A stretch of 64,000 bases of DNA from Alcanivorax sp. (GTDB taxonomy: Bacteria; Pseudomonadota; Gammaproteobacteria; Pseudomonadales; Alcanivoracaceae), in the NCBI GenBank assembly GCA_017794945.1, contig CP051239.1, positions 186,001 to 250,000 on the forward strand, written 5' to 3'. A program made the translations under genes and the position numbers. A model generated the notes under the pieces. The model saw only the letters and a list, made by a program, of their open reading frames with translations, did not search any database and was not told where the DNA came from. Positions within the stretch are counted from its first letter, which is position 1; every line of letters begins with the position of its first letter. This document shows, piece by piece, positions 52,980-61,633 of the stretch.

Positions 52980-55180
52980 TTATCGCTGTTGTAGTGATAA
53001 GCGTAGTAGCCATATTCGTTGCTGGCACGACGCTCAATGGCGTTGAGGATGGCGCCTTTGATTTCCACCTTGTTCTGCTCGAAGCGGTGCACGCTGACGT
53101 CCACTTCCTTGGCGGAGTTCATGCCGTAGCGGGCGACGATCAGGCTGGTGCCGGCCTGCTGGCCGATGATGGCGGCGTCGGTGACAGCAAGGATCGGCGG
53201 GGTATCCACCAGCACCAGGTCGTATTCGGCGGAGAGCCGTTCCATCAGCGCCTTGAAGCGGGAGTGCATGAGCAGCTCCGCCGGGTTGGGCGGGATCTGG
53301 CCGCGCGGGATAAAGTGCAGGTTCTCCACCTTGGTTTCGTGGATGGCCTGCTCGTGCTCTGCCTGGCCGGAGAGCAGATCGGAGAGGCCCACGTCGTTCT
53401 GGTTTTCGAAGTAGCGGTGCAGGTGGCCCTTGCGCATGTCGGCGTCGATCACCACCACCTTCTGGCCGACCTGGGCGAGCACCGCCGCCAGGTTGGCGGA
53501 GATAAAGGATTTGCCCACCTCCGGGCTGGGGCCGGAGATCATCATCACCTTGTTGGAGGCTTCCATCATGGCGAAGTGGAGGCTGGTGCGCAGGCTGCGC
53601 AGGGCCTCGATGGCCAGGTCCGCCGGGTCGTTGATGGCGAGCAGAGGGATGGGTTCGTGCTTGGAGCGCTTGCGGCGGCGCATCAAGGCCACCAAGCGGT
53701 CCAGTTTCTGCTGGTTTTCGGAGAGGGGCACGGCGGCGTAGACCGGAATTCCCTGCTCTTCCAACTGCTCCGGACTCTGGATGCCACGGTGCAGGGCGGC
53801 CTGGAGCAGCACGTAGCCGACCGAAGCCATCAGCCCCAGTAGCGCGGAGAGCGCCACCAACAAACCGGTTTTCGGTTTTACCGGCTCCGGCTGCACCACG
53901 GCGTCGTCGATGATGCGCACATTACCCACGGTGCTGGCCTTCATGATGCGCAGCTCCTGCACCTTGTTGAGCAGGCCAACGTAGATTTCCTGATTCACTT
54001 CCACGTCACGCATCATACGCAGCACTTCCTGCTGGGTTTCCGGCAGGTTGTTGATTTCACTTTCGATCTGGTTTTTCTCTTCCTGCAGCGACTGGCGCTG
54101 CTGCAGCAGGGTCCGGTAGGCCGGATGGGATTTGGTGAACTTTGAGGACACTTCGCTTTCACGGATCTTCAGCTCGTTCAGCTTGGCCTCAATGGCTACC
54201 AAGCGCTCCAGGACGGACTCGGTTTGCAACGTCACGTCAACAGAGTCGTTATCCAGCCTGTACTCGTTAAGCTTCTCTTCCGCCTGGGTGAGCTTTTCCT
54301 TGATTTCCGGCAACTGGTCGTCGAGGAAATCCAGGCTGTTCTCGGCCTCGGCCGCGTTGCGCTGGATGTTCTGCGTAAGGTAGGTCTGCGCCACAGCGTC
54401 CAGAACACGACGGATGCGTTGTTGATTCGGGCCGGTGAGGCTCATAGCCAGGATGCCGGTGTCCCGCCCCTGCTCACTCACGCTAAAGCTGTTTCGCAGC
54501 CGGTTCACGGCCGCCAGGCGGGAAAGACGGGTGACCTGCAGCTCTTCCTCGCCCGGCTGCCACTCGCCCAGTTGCAGCCGCACGCGGCCGTCGTCACTGA
54601 CCAAAGGCTGATCCGCCGGGCCTTGGGCGATTAACTCGCCGTCGAAATACAGCGCCGGCTCGCCCTGGTCTCCCGCACGCAACGTGAAGGGTTCGCCGAG
54701 CCACTTGTCCGGCACCACGAAGGTTTCCACGGTGACAAAGGTCTGGCTATCGCGGTAGCCGGCGAACAGTGGTACGGGGGTAAATTCCGGCACCGGGTCC
54801 GGGGCGGAAAAGGCACCGATCAACGGCATGCGATCCGGGGCCACCAGAATGTCCATCTTGAACTGATCGACCACCTGGCCCAGCACCAGCCGGGAGCGCA
54901 CAATCTGGATTTCGGCGGTGGCGGAGGACTCCTCGGCGAACATTTCGCTAAGCTCCTCAAAGCCGGGCATGCCTGCCTGTTTTTCCTCCACCTGAAGCAG
55001 GGCGTCGGAGCGATAGATGGGCGTTGCCAGGAAGGCGTACACGGCACCCATGACCAAGGCCAGCAGAGTCGTTCCGATGATCAGCCAGCGTCCGTCCTGA
55101 AGCAGGGCCCAAAGACGCTGCAGGTCGATCTCGTCGTCCATCACCTTGAGCCGGTCACTGTTCTGTGGCTGGTTGCTCAT
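52973..55180 (-). CDS. wzc: Polysaccharide co-polymerase and tyrosine autokinase Wzc
   Basis: A 735-residue bacterial tyrosine kinase. Two membrane segments (near residues 32 and 440) enclose a large periplasmic coiled-coil domain with ENSLDFLDDQLPEIKEKLTQAEEKLNE near 283. The cytoplasmic kinase has Walker A GPSPEVGKS near 551, VVVIDADMRKGHLH near 573 (Walker A-prime) and VLVDTPPILAVTDA near 655. The C-terminal tail NEYGYYAYHYNSDK is a short tyrosine cluster. It controls chain length and export together with Wza and is dephosphorylated by Wzb, whose gene is 21 bases upstream. Confidence 0.94.
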   Translation of the reverse strand: MSNQPQNSDRLKVMDDEIDLQRLWALLQDGRWLIIGTTLLALVMGAVYAFLATPIYRSDALLQVEEKQAGMPGFEELSEMFAEESSATAEIQIVRSRLVLGQVVDQFKMDILVAPDRMPLIGAFSAPDPVPEFTPVPLFAGYRDSQTFVTVETFVVPDKWLGEPFTLRAGDQGEPALYFDGELIAQGPADQPLVSDDGRVRLQLGEWQPGEEELQVTRLSRLAAVNRLRNSFSVSEQGRDTGILAMSLTGPNQQRIRRVLDAVAQTYLTQNIQRNAAEAENSLDFLDDQLPEIKEKLTQAEEKLNEYRLDNDSVDVTLQTESVLERLVAIEAKLNELKIRESEVSSKFTKSHPAYRTLLQQRQSLQEEKNQIESEINNLPETQQEVLRMMRDVEVNQEIYVGLLNKVQELRIMKASTVGNVRIIDDAVVQPEPVKPKTGLLVALSALLGLMASVGYVLLQAALHRGIQSPEQLEEQGIPVYAAVPLSENQQKLDRLVALMRRRKRSKHEPIPLLAINDPADLAIEALRSLRTSLHFAMMEASNKVMMISGPSPEVGKSFISANLAAVLAQVGQKVVVIDADMRKGHLHRYFENQNDVGLSDLLSGQAEHEQAIHETKVENLHFIPRGQIPPNPAELLMHSRFKALMERLSAEYDLVLVDTPPILAVTDAAIIGQQAGTSLIVARYGMNSAKEVDVSVHRFEQNKVEIKGAILNAIERRASNEYGYYAYHYNSDKT

Positions 55181-55201
55181 GCGCGCACTGTTCCTTTCAC
55201 T

Positions 55202-55630
55202 TCAAATCTTGGTCAGCCAGGCATCCACTGCCTGGCGCATCATGGGATAAATCCGTTCAAACGCCTCGCGGCCGCGCCGGTAGGGGTCCGGGATATCGCG
55301 GGCACCGTTCCAGTGGCTCAGCAGGAAGGTCTTGCCGCTGGCCTCCGGAAACCGCTCGATAATGCGGTCACGCTGCCGGGACTCCATCACCAGAATCAGG
55401 TCCGCGTCGCGGCATAGGTCGGTGGTGAGCTTGCGACCGCTGTGCTCGCCGCATTCCAGGTTATTGCTTACGGCTACGGCACGGGCGGTTTCATCCATAT
55501 CGTGACCTTCCAGGCCCACCAGGCCGGCGGACGACACGGTTTTTCCCGGTCTTTCCGCCTTCAGCATAGCGGCCACTGTGGGACTGCGACAGATATTGCC
55601 ATCGCACACTACCAGGATACGTTCGAACAT
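55202..55630 (-). CDS. wzb: Low-molecular-weight protein-tyrosine phosphatase Wzb
   Basis: A 142-residue phosphatase with the P-loop VCDGNICRSP at residues 8-17 (nucleophile Cys9, Arg15) and general acid Asp in DIPDPYRRG near 115. It removes phosphates from the Wzc tyrosine cluster. The start codon overlaps the wza stop by one base. Confidence 0.93.
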   Translation of the reverse strand: MFERILVVCDGNICRSPTVAAMLKAERPGKTVSSAGLVGLEGHDMDETARAVAVSNNLECGEHSGRKLTTDLCRDADLILVMESRQRDRIIERFPEASGKTFLLSHWNGARDIPDPYRRGREAFERIYPMMRQAVDAWLTKI

Positions 55631-56796
55631 TAGCGGTCCGGATCTCTCAACCTGTCTTCCGCCAAGGCACCGAAGTAAATCGTCTGGACGGTGGGCAGAA
55701 TGTTCTGGATCACCCGGTTCCAGCGGGCAATCGGCGCGGCGGTGACATACACGATGTCACGACGCTGAAGCGGAAAGTTATCCGCCAGCACTAGCGCTGT
55801 CGCTTCCTTAGCATTCAATTGATAAACATCGACCAGATGGTCACTGCCCTCTGGGGCCTGACGCATGACGAAAATACCGGACGCATCGGCGGTTTCCTTG
55901 GTGAAGCCGCCCACAGTGGACAGGGCCTCCGCCAGGCTTAGCCCGGTACGGGTCATCGGCACCGGTTGCGGCTCCAACACTTCCCCGAGCACGAACACTT
56001 TATTGTCCGCATTACGGCCCACATGGAGCACATCGCCGGGCTTCAGCAGTACGTTCTGGGCCGGGTTGCCCTGCTGGTAAATGGCCCGCAGGCTCAGCTG
56101 ATAATCCTTGCCGTCCCGGGTCAGGGTCACGTCGCTCCAGTCGGCGAACTCGGTAATACCGCCGGCGGCGTTCACCGCATCCAAGAGGCGGGTGGGCACA
56201 TTGGTCACCGGAAAGGCACCGGGCTGCTTCACCGAGCCGGTGACGTAAATTCTCTGGCTGCGGAAGGCCGCCACGGTGACGTCCACCTGGGGCTCCTCAA
56301 TGTACTCGGCGATGCGCTCAGCGATCAGGTCGCGGATTTCGGTGACGCGCAGACCCACCACTTCGATTTTCCCCACGTAGGGGTAAAAGATGGTGCCGTC
56401 GTTATGGACCCAGTTGCCGGATTCTTCCGAACTGCGCATGGAACCGGCGGGAATGGTCAGCTCGGGGTGGTCCCAGACGGTGATTTGCAGCACATCACCG
56501 GGGCCCACTTCGTAGTCGTAGCTTTCCGGTTCCTGAAGCAGCGCTTCCGGCGGCTGGGGCGCGGCGTAATCCTGGTTGCTGGACAGCACCGCGGTACTGA
56601 TCTGATGGACTTCCACCGCTTCGGACAAGGGTTCGGCATCGTCGCCGTCGTCTTCACTGAACCAACCGGGAGAATTGCTGTAATGGGGGCCCGGGGCCAG
56701 GGCGCAGCCCGCCATGAACAGGGCCAGCACGGCCACCAGCATAGGCTTTATTGTGTCGATCATAGGGTTTGGAAAATCCTTTTTTGCGTTCTTCAT
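55630..56796 (-). CDS. wza: Capsule export outer-membrane lipoprotein Wza
   Basis: A 388-residue outer-membrane polysaccharide export protein. The signal peptide ends in the lipobox LFMAGC (cysteine near residue 31). Polysaccharide-export domain YEVGPGDVLQITVWDHPEL near 95, then SLBB domains, e.g. RIYVTGSVKQPGAFPVTNVPTRLLDAVNAAGG near 185 and KVFVLGEVLEPQPVPM near 272. A C-terminal amphipathic helix fits the octameric translocon. The ATG at 56796 has no clear ribosome-binding site; ATG at 56763 would give a more usual signal peptide. Confidence 0.93.
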   Translation of the reverse strand: MKNAKKDFPNPMIDTIKPMLVAVLALFMAGCALAPGPHYSNSPGWFSEDDGDDAEPLSEAVEVHQISTAVLSSNQDYAAPQPPEALLQEPESYDYEVGPGDVLQITVWDHPELTIPAGSMRSSEESGNWVHNDGTIFYPYVGKIEVVGLRVTEIRDLIAERIAEYIEEPQVDVTVAAFRSQRIYVTGSVKQPGAFPVTNVPTRLLDAVNAAGGITEFADWSDVTLTRDGKDYQLSLRAIYQQGNPAQNVLLKPGDVLHVGRNADNKVFVLGEVLEPQPVPMTRTGLSLAEALSTVGGFTKETADASGIFVMRQAPEGSDHLVDVYQLNAKEATALVLADNFPLQRRDIVYVTAAPIARWNRVIQNILPTVQTIYFGALAEDRLRDPDR

Positions 56797-56802
56797 CCGG
56801 CG

Positions 56803-58326
56803 TTACCAGTCAAACGTGCGGCGCCATTGCGCCATGGCGGTGACCTGTTCGCGCTCACCGGCGAAGGTGTCCACCGCTTCGTCGGTGGCGGCCAGGGCCC
56901 AGGTGAGTCGCCCGCCCAGCAGGCCGTGTTCCAGCCGTAATTCAGCCAGCACGATATCTTGTTCCGCATTGGCTTGCAGTATTTCGGCACCGTCGGGCTC
57001 GACTTGAGCCCGTTTACCGCCTTCCGCGTTGAGCGTGGCGCTGGTCACCGAGGCGGTGAACACGATGCCGTTGCGGAAGAACTGCTGCCCGCCCAGGGTC
57101 AGCGCGCGGGCGTCGCTTTCGAACGTGGACGCCAGGTTTCGACCATAGTAGCGGAAGCCGCTGCGGTAGGTCCCGTGCTCATAGGCGGTGTTAAATTCGG
57201 CATCGCTCAGTGCACGCCCTGAGACAGTGTCGGTGCCTTCCAGAAAGAAACGCTGGCTGCCGGAGCCGATGCCGGTGAGGGCGTCAAAGCCGACCAGGGC
57301 GGAGAATTTGGACGGCAGACCGCCGGCCTCATCTTCCCCCATCATCTGGCCGTAGAAACCGGTGGGCACACCGAACACCGGGAAGCCTGCGCGGAAATCG
57401 AAGCCGGCCACCTGGTTGCTGGGATCCTCGCCTTCATCGAAGCCGCTGGTTTGGCCGTTGTCCTTACCGGCCAGGGCGTCGGCGAAGGAGTCCAGGCCTT
57501 GCGGCCGCCCTTCCCCACCCCACTGGAACAGCCGGGTGAGGCCGATCTGCAGAAAGCTGGCCGGCCGGAACGTGAGGCGGCCGCCGACCAGCTTGGCGTC
57601 GGAGACGGCGCGGTCTTGCTCGAGCTGACCGATAAACGCCTGGAAGTCCCAGGGGCCGATCCAGTTCAGCCAAGGCGAGCTTGGCGCGTACTGGGTCTGG
57701 CGGCCGAACCACAGGCCGGGCACCGGGCGGGCATTGTTGGAAATCGCCAGGGAGCTGTGGTGGCCGGGGCCCCACCAGCGGTCGATGGCGCCGGCGCCGA
57801 GCTGCCAGTTGCCGAAGCGGCCGGCCACGAAGCTGCCGTCGGCGCGCAGCTCGCTGGCGTCTTCGCGGTCGTCGGTGTCGGTGTAGCCGGCCTGGATGCG
57901 GGCGGCGAAGCGGCGGCCGGTGAAGGAGACCGCCGCCGAACTGTCCACCTGGCCGGCGGGCTGGGCGCCGAAGTGGCGGAACAGAGGCTCTTCATTGGCG
58001 CCGCCGAGGGTAACGGTGGCGGTGCGGGTTTCGGTTTTGACGCGGTCCAGGGCGGCACGCAGGTAGGCGGCGTGCTCGCTGGTGCGGCAGGTGTCGCTGG
58101 CGCCGCGCAGGCCTTCGGCCACCGCCGACCAGTTCACCGGCCAGGTGGTGGTGAGGCCGTCGAAGCAGCCCAGCGCGGAGAGCGCTTCCAGATGGTGCCG
58201 GGCGCGCAGGTCCCCGGTCTCCGCCCAGGGGGCGGCGGCGGCCGTCGCGCTCACGCTTAGCAGTACACCCAGGGCTCCGCCTTTGACTGCTCGGGGCCAG
58301 AAGGCCCGCTTGAACCCACTTAACAC
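56803..58326 (-). CDS. wzi: Capsule assembly outer-membrane lectin Wzi
   Basis: A 507-residue outer-membrane beta-barrel protein. N-terminal signal peptide (GALGVLLSVSATAAAAPWA), then the Wzi region LRARHHLEALSALGCFDGLTTTWP and GAIDRWWGPGHHSSLAISNNARPVPGLWFGRQ near 170-200, diagnostic for the family. It retains exported polysaccharide on the cell surface. First gene of the wzi-wza-wzb-wzc unit. The start is GTG at 58326 with AGGAAG 7 bases before. Ends with an aromatic residue (F-D-W), usual for barrel proteins. Confidence 0.92.
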   Translation of the reverse strand: MLSGFKRAFWPRAVKGGALGVLLSVSATAAAAPWAETGDLRARHHLEALSALGCFDGLTTTWPVNWSAVAEGLRGASDTCRTSEHAAYLRAALDRVKTETRTATVTLGGANEEPLFRHFGAQPAGQVDSSAAVSFTGRRFAARIQAGYTDTDDREDASELRADGSFVAGRFGNWQLGAGAIDRWWGPGHHSSLAISNNARPVPGLWFGRQTQYAPSSPWLNWIGPWDFQAFIGQLEQDRAVSDAKLVGGRLTFRPASFLQIGLTRLFQWGGEGRPQGLDSFADALAGKDNGQTSGFDEGEDPSNQVAGFDFRAGFPVFGVPTGFYGQMMGEDEAGGLPSKFSALVGFDALTGIGSGSQRFFLEGTDTVSGRALSDAEFNTAYEHGTYRSGFRYYGRNLASTFESDARALTLGGQQFFRNGIVFTASVTSATLNAEGGKRAQVEPDGAEILQANAEQDIVLAELRLEHGLLGGRLTWALAATDEAVDTFAGEREQVTAMAQWRRTFDW

Positions 58327-58397
58327 TGGCGGCTTCCTATCCTGATGATTGATTTGTTTCCCCGGTCCCTGGGGCGAGGATTATCACCCGCAAGTTT

Positions 58398-58451
58398 TGT
58401 CATGCCTATGACACGGAGCGGCATTTTACATTGTGTTTACTATATTGCTAA
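58398..58451 (-). promoter_or_regulatory. Promoter of the capsule operon with downstream palindrome
   Basis: On the minus strand TTAGCA (58451-58446), 17 bases, TAAAAT (58428-58423) gives a good sigma-70 arrangement about 97 bases upstream of the wzi start codon. TGTCATGCCTATGACA (58398-58413) is a perfect six-base-arm palindrome about 10 to 25 bases downstream of the -10, a plausible repressor site. Confidence 0.6.
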
Positions 58452-58482
58452 CCCCGGGTGACAGAGCGGCGACAGGATGCGG

Positions 58483-58881
58483 CTATTTCTCCTGGTTACA
58501 AATGAGGCGGGCCTCTTCCAGGGCGGCGGTGCGGTGCTTGGTGGCCTGCTTGTACTCCGGGTCGGCGAGCATCCGGGCGAACGCCTGGATTGAAGGGTAG
58601 CGCACCAGCAGCACTTCGTCCCAGCGCTCGCCTTCCGGGGCGATCACGCCGGCCAGGGTGTCGCCGGACCAGAGCATCTCGCCGCCGACGCCTTTGACCT
58701 TCTCGAACGCCACCAGTGAGTAGCGGCGGTAAGCTTCACGGCCGTCATAGTCGGCTTCGCCGTCCTTGTAGCGGGCTTTGTCGCGGAAGCGCAGCAGGTT
58801 GAGCATGACGATGGGGGTGTCGGCGGGAATGCTTTTGAGGATTTCCGGCAGGCGTTTGGGATCCGGGTCGACGACGGGCAT
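58483..58881 (-). CDS. DUF1330 family protein
   Basis: A 132-residue dimeric alpha-beta barrel (ferredoxin-like) protein: TPIVMLNLLRFRDKARYKDGE at 19-39, then REAYRRYSLVAFEKVKGVGGEMLWSGDT and a C-terminal VLLVRYPSIQAFARMLADPEYKQATKHRTAALEEARLI, the DUF1330 signature. Function is unknown for the family; some relatives bind small aromatic compounds. ATG at 58881 has AAGGAGAG upstream; earlier in-frame starts lack one. Monocistronic, apparently unrelated to the capsule operon beyond it. Confidence 0.85.
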   Translation of the reverse strand: MPVVDPDPKRLPEILKSIPADTPIVMLNLLRFRDKARYKDGEADYDGREAYRRYSLVAFEKVKGVGGEMLWSGDTLAGVIAPEGERWDEVLLVRYPSIQAFARMLADPEYKQATKHRTAALEEARLICNQEK

Positions 58882-59134
58882 GGTGTGCTCTCCTTGATTG
58901 TGATTATTGGCAACAAGGTTGCCGCTTCCCTCGCCCATCGCCAATGGTGAGATGCGCCAATTCCATGGGCGGCCTTGCGGCGGGAGCAGAAGGACACGAT
59001 AGATTGATAAGATCATGTAAGATTTCTACATTTCGGATCACAACGAGCACAATAGATAGGTAAGCCTCTCTCTAGTAGGATTCCTTTGTGATAGTGGCAT
59101 GTAGAAGATGCTCCTCCCGAGATAGGTGTCAGTT

Positions 59135-59290
59135 ATGTCAGACAAGCCCAAGACCGTTTCCAGCACCCGTTTCTCGGATTTTATCCGCAATGCCTCTTCG
59201 GCTGAGCGCAAGCAGGTCTATAAAGACGTGCTGGTGCGGGCCACCGAACGGCAGAAGCGTCTGATCGCTGAAGCTGAAGCCGCTAAATAG
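59135..59290 (+). CDS. 51-residue basic small protein
   Basis: A short open frame with good coding character: MSDKPKTVSSTRFSDFIRNA, then SSAERKQVYKDVLVRATERQ, ending IAEAEAAK. AGGTG lies about 8 bases before the ATG. The protein is highly charged and helical after residue 12, with a conserved-looking RFSDFIRNASSAERKQVY segment. I do not recognise a named family with confidence. It is preceded by 250 bases without a gene and followed by a GC-rich stretch. A regulatory or nucleic-acid-associated role is possible given the charge, but unproven. Confidence 0.65.
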   Translation: MSDKPKTVSSTRFSDFIRNASSAERKQVYKDVLVRATERQKRLIAEAEAAK

Positions 59291-59425
59291 CCTGTTCAGC
59301 GGGCGCAGCACTCCCGCCCTACCCCCGGCTCTATCCTCAATTTTAAACCTCTCCCCGCCGGTGCCAATTCTATGGGCGCCACCGGAGGCAATGGGTCGGA
59401 CTATCAAGGAACCTCTCTGGAATCT

Positions 59426-59474
59426 TGCCGGCCGGCTAGGCCGGCCTTTCGCGGGCGGGGCCCGCTCCTACAAG
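59426..59474. repeat. REP element overlapping the yigZ 3-prime end
   Basis: TTGCCGGCCGGCTAGGCCGG followed by CCTTTCGCGGGCGGGGCCCG and CTCCTACAAGG. The right half is translated: it encodes the last residues of the YigZ protein (through AGPARERPA) and its stop codon. Confidence 0.8.
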
Positions 59475-60050
59475 GAGGCCGTTGGCGGCGCAGAAGGCGC
59501 GGAGGTCGTCCAGGTATTGCTCCGGCGCGGTGACGCGGGCCGTCACGTGCTGGCTGTACTGGATGTCTTCCAGGCGGGCGCCGTGCTGGTCGCACCAGTG
59601 GCGCAGGGGCTGCTCGTCGGCGAAGCCGAGCTGCAGGGTGAGCGTCTGCTCGGGGATCTGTTCGGTGACCCGCATGGCGGAGAGCACCGCTTCGGCGGCG
59701 CCGGCGTAGGCGCGCACCAGGCCGCCGGCGCCCAGTTTGACGCCGCCGAAGTAGCGGCTGACCACCACCATGACGTCCCCCACCCCTTTGTGCTGGATCA
59801 CGTTGAAGATCGGCTTGCCGGCGGTGCCGGAGGGCTCGCCGTCGTCGTTCATGGCGCCCTGGCCGGACTGCGGGTCGCCGATCAGCCAGGCGTGGCAGTG
59901 GTGGCTGGCGTCCGGGTAGCGGGCGCGGGCCTGCTCGAGCACGGCCTGGGCCTGGTCGCGGTCCTGGACCGGGCGCAGCCAGGCGATGAAGCGGCTTTTG
60001 TTGATGATGAGTTCGCGGTCGACGGGGCCGGCGGGGGTTGGGTAAGTCAT
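59436..60050 (-). CDS. yigZ: YigZ/IMPACT family protein
   Basis: A 204-residue protein: RELIINKSRFIAWLRPVQDRDQAQAVLEQARARYPDASHHCHAWLIG, DDGEPSGTAGKPIFNVIQHKGVGDVMVVVSRYFGGVKLGAGGLVRAY near 68-115 is the UPF0029 core. A C-terminal DUF1949-like domain follows (residues 140-200). Function is uncertain; the eukaryotic relative IMPACT affects translation control through GCN1. The ATG at 60050 is the family start; longer in-frame upstream extensions run antisense through the lipoprotein gene. The last ten residues come from a REP element. Confidence 0.9.
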   Translation of the reverse strand: MTYPTPAGPVDRELIINKSRFIAWLRPVQDRDQAQAVLEQARARYPDASHHCHAWLIGDPQSGQGAMNDDGEPSGTAGKPIFNVIQHKGVGDVMVVVSRYFGGVKLGAGGLVRAYAGAAEAVLSAMRVTEQIPEQTLTLQLGFADEQPLRHWCDQHGARLEDIQYSQHVTARVTAPEQYLDDLRAFCAANGLLVGAGPARERPA

Positions 60051-60090
60051 TGAGAGAGGATAGCAGAGACCTTGCTGGAGAGGGCTCTGG

Positions 60091-60158
60091 GATCCTGCCG
60101 GGAGCTGCGCTCCCTTTCGCGGGCTGGGCCCGCTGGCACAAATCCCGCTCCCACAAGG
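60091..60158. repeat. REP element
   Basis: GATCCTGCCGGGAGCTGCGC, CTCCCTTTCGCGGGCTGGGC and CCGCTGGCACA, then a second CCCGCTCCCACAAGG half. It lies between yigZ and the metalloprotease-like lipoprotein gene, which are divergent. Confidence 0.8.
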
Positions 60159-60246
60159 CTCGAGCCCTACCTGATTAGGGGATGTGAACGGTTGTCGCCG
60201 GTCCGTAGTGTCTTCGGCACAACAAAAGCGGATAACTGGAAGCGAC

Positions 60247-61473
60247 ATGGAAACGACGATTTTTACGCGCCGGCGCGGCGGCACCGTGCTGATGGGGGCT
60301 CTGGTCCTGGCGATCACCGCCTGCGGTGGGGGTGGCGGCAGCAGTGGCGGCGGCGGTACCGGCGGCACGGGCGGTGGTGACGGCGGCGGGCCCGACGCCG
60401 GCGGCCTGGCGCTGGCGTCCAACAGCCCGGGCGACGGCGCCACGCAGAAGGCGGATTACCCGGTGGCGGCGGTGTTCTCGGCGCCGGTGGACCCGGCCAG
60501 CGTGGACATGCAGAGCTTCGCGGTGACCGCCGGAGTGAATGAGGTGGACGGCACCTTCAGTTACAGCGACGACGGCTCGGTGGTGATCTTTACGCCGAAC
60601 GCGGCGCTGGTCGACGGCCAGGACTACACGGTGACGCTCAACGGCATTACCGACCAGTCCGGCGACGCGCTGAACGCGGAACAGACCTGGACCTTCACCG
60701 CCAACGCGGTGGCCGATTACACCTGCGCGGTGGGCCCGGTGCCCGCGAGCCTCAACCTGAACGCGGAACAGGACGCCTACTACTCTCAATACGCGGACGC
60801 CAACGGCCTGCCGGTGCTGGGCGGTAATCTGGTGTCGGCGGCGGCGCTGACCCACGCCTGCGAGACCATTCTGGGGATGATGAGCCTGCGCCAGGATCTG
60901 CTTGAGCGGATGATCGCCAACGGCACCATTGCGGCGGTGACCAGCGACGGCGAGGGGATCACGCAGATCCCCGCCTACTCGGACCTGGATACGGTGTTCC
61001 CGATTACCGGCGACACCTGGGATAACCGCGCCCGGGGCGGGCTGGGCGCCACCAAGGCGCGGCCGGTGAGCAGCGGCACCGAGGAGAACGTGCTGTGCTA
61101 CGGCAACGACCCCTACCAGGCCGGCGGCGTGCACGAGGACATCTTCCTGCATGAGTTCGCCCACTCGGTGGACCTGATGGCGCTGGAAGATCTGGACCCG
61201 GACTTTCTCGATGAGGTGCAGGCCGCCTACGACGATGCGCTGGCCAATAACCTGTTCGAGAACACCTACGCCGACGACACCGTGGAAGAGTACTGGGCGG
61301 AAGGGGTGCAGACCTGGTTCAACACCAACCTGGAGTCCGATCCGCCTAACGGGCTGCACAACAGCGTCAATACCCGCGCGGAGCTGGAGAGCTACGATCC
61401 GGCGCTGCACGGTCTGATCTCACGGATTTTTCCCACCGACTATGACGGTGGCTGCCCTGCGGGCGCGCCCTGA
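60247..61473 (+). CDS. Lipoprotein with Ig-like domain and HExxH metalloprotease-like domain
   Basis: A 408-residue exported protein. Lipobox-like LAITAC lies near residue 26, then a glycine-rich linker GGGGGSSGGGGTGGTGGGDGG. Residues 52-155 (SNSPGDGATQKADYPVAAVFSAPVDPASV...) form a bacterial Ig-like Big_5 domain. The C-terminal domain has HEDIFLHEFAHSVD (HEFAH, near 302-306) and, about 45 residues later, EEYWAEGVQTWF, whose glutamate could be the third zinc ligand of a gluzincin-like protease. Likely surface-exposed or periplasmic. Substrate unknown. It lacks a neighbour suggesting its role; a strong terminator follows. Confidence 0.85.
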   Translation: METTIFTRRRGGTVLMGALVLAITACGGGGGSSGGGGTGGTGGGDGGGPDAGGLALASNSPGDGATQKADYPVAAVFSAPVDPASVDMQSFAVTAGVNEVDGTFSYSDDGSVVIFTPNAALVDGQDYTVTLNGITDQSGDALNAEQTWTFTANAVADYTCAVGPVPASLNLNAEQDAYYSQYADANGLPVLGGNLVSAAALTHACETILGMMSLRQDLLERMIANGTIAAVTSDGEGITQIPAYSDLDTVFPITGDTWDNRARGGLGATKARPVSSGTEENVLCYGNDPYQAGGVHEDIFLHEFAHSVDLMALEDLDPDFLDEVQAAYDDALANNLFENTYADDTVEEYWAEGVQTWFNTNLESDPPNGLHNSVNTRAELESYDPALHGLISRIFPTDYDGGCPAGAP

Positions 61474-61509
61474 TCCCGACCTGCCGGTTACGCGCCTTGG
61501 GGGCGCACC

Positions 61510-61535
61510 ACGGCCCGCTTCGGCGGGCCGTTTTT
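61510..61535 (+). terminator. Intrinsic terminator of the lipoprotein gene
   Basis: ACGGCCCGC, TTCG tetraloop, GCGGGCCGT followed by TTTTT. A nine-base perfect stem with the stable UUCG loop, 37 bases after the stop codon. Confidence 0.9.
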
Positions 61536-61552
61536 ATTTGTGCGAGCGAAAT

Positions 61553-61620
61553 TGTGGGAGCGGGCCTCGCCCGCGAAAGGGAGCGAAGCTCCCGGCGGGA
61601 TACCAGAGGTCTCTGGGATC
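61553..61620. repeat. REP element
   Basis: TGTGGGAGCGGGCCTCGCCC, GCGAAAGGGAGCGAAGCTCC and CGGCGGGATACCAGAGGTCT. Complete copy with both stems, followed 13 bases later by the hepT-like stop codon on the minus strand. Confidence 0.85.
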
Positions 61621-61633
61621 AGGGTTGGAGGGT

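Noticed and set aside
59404..60156. Alternative 250-codon minus-strand frame over yigZ
   Set aside because: Proline/arginine-rich shadow in another frame of the conserved YigZ gene; part of it is REP DNA.
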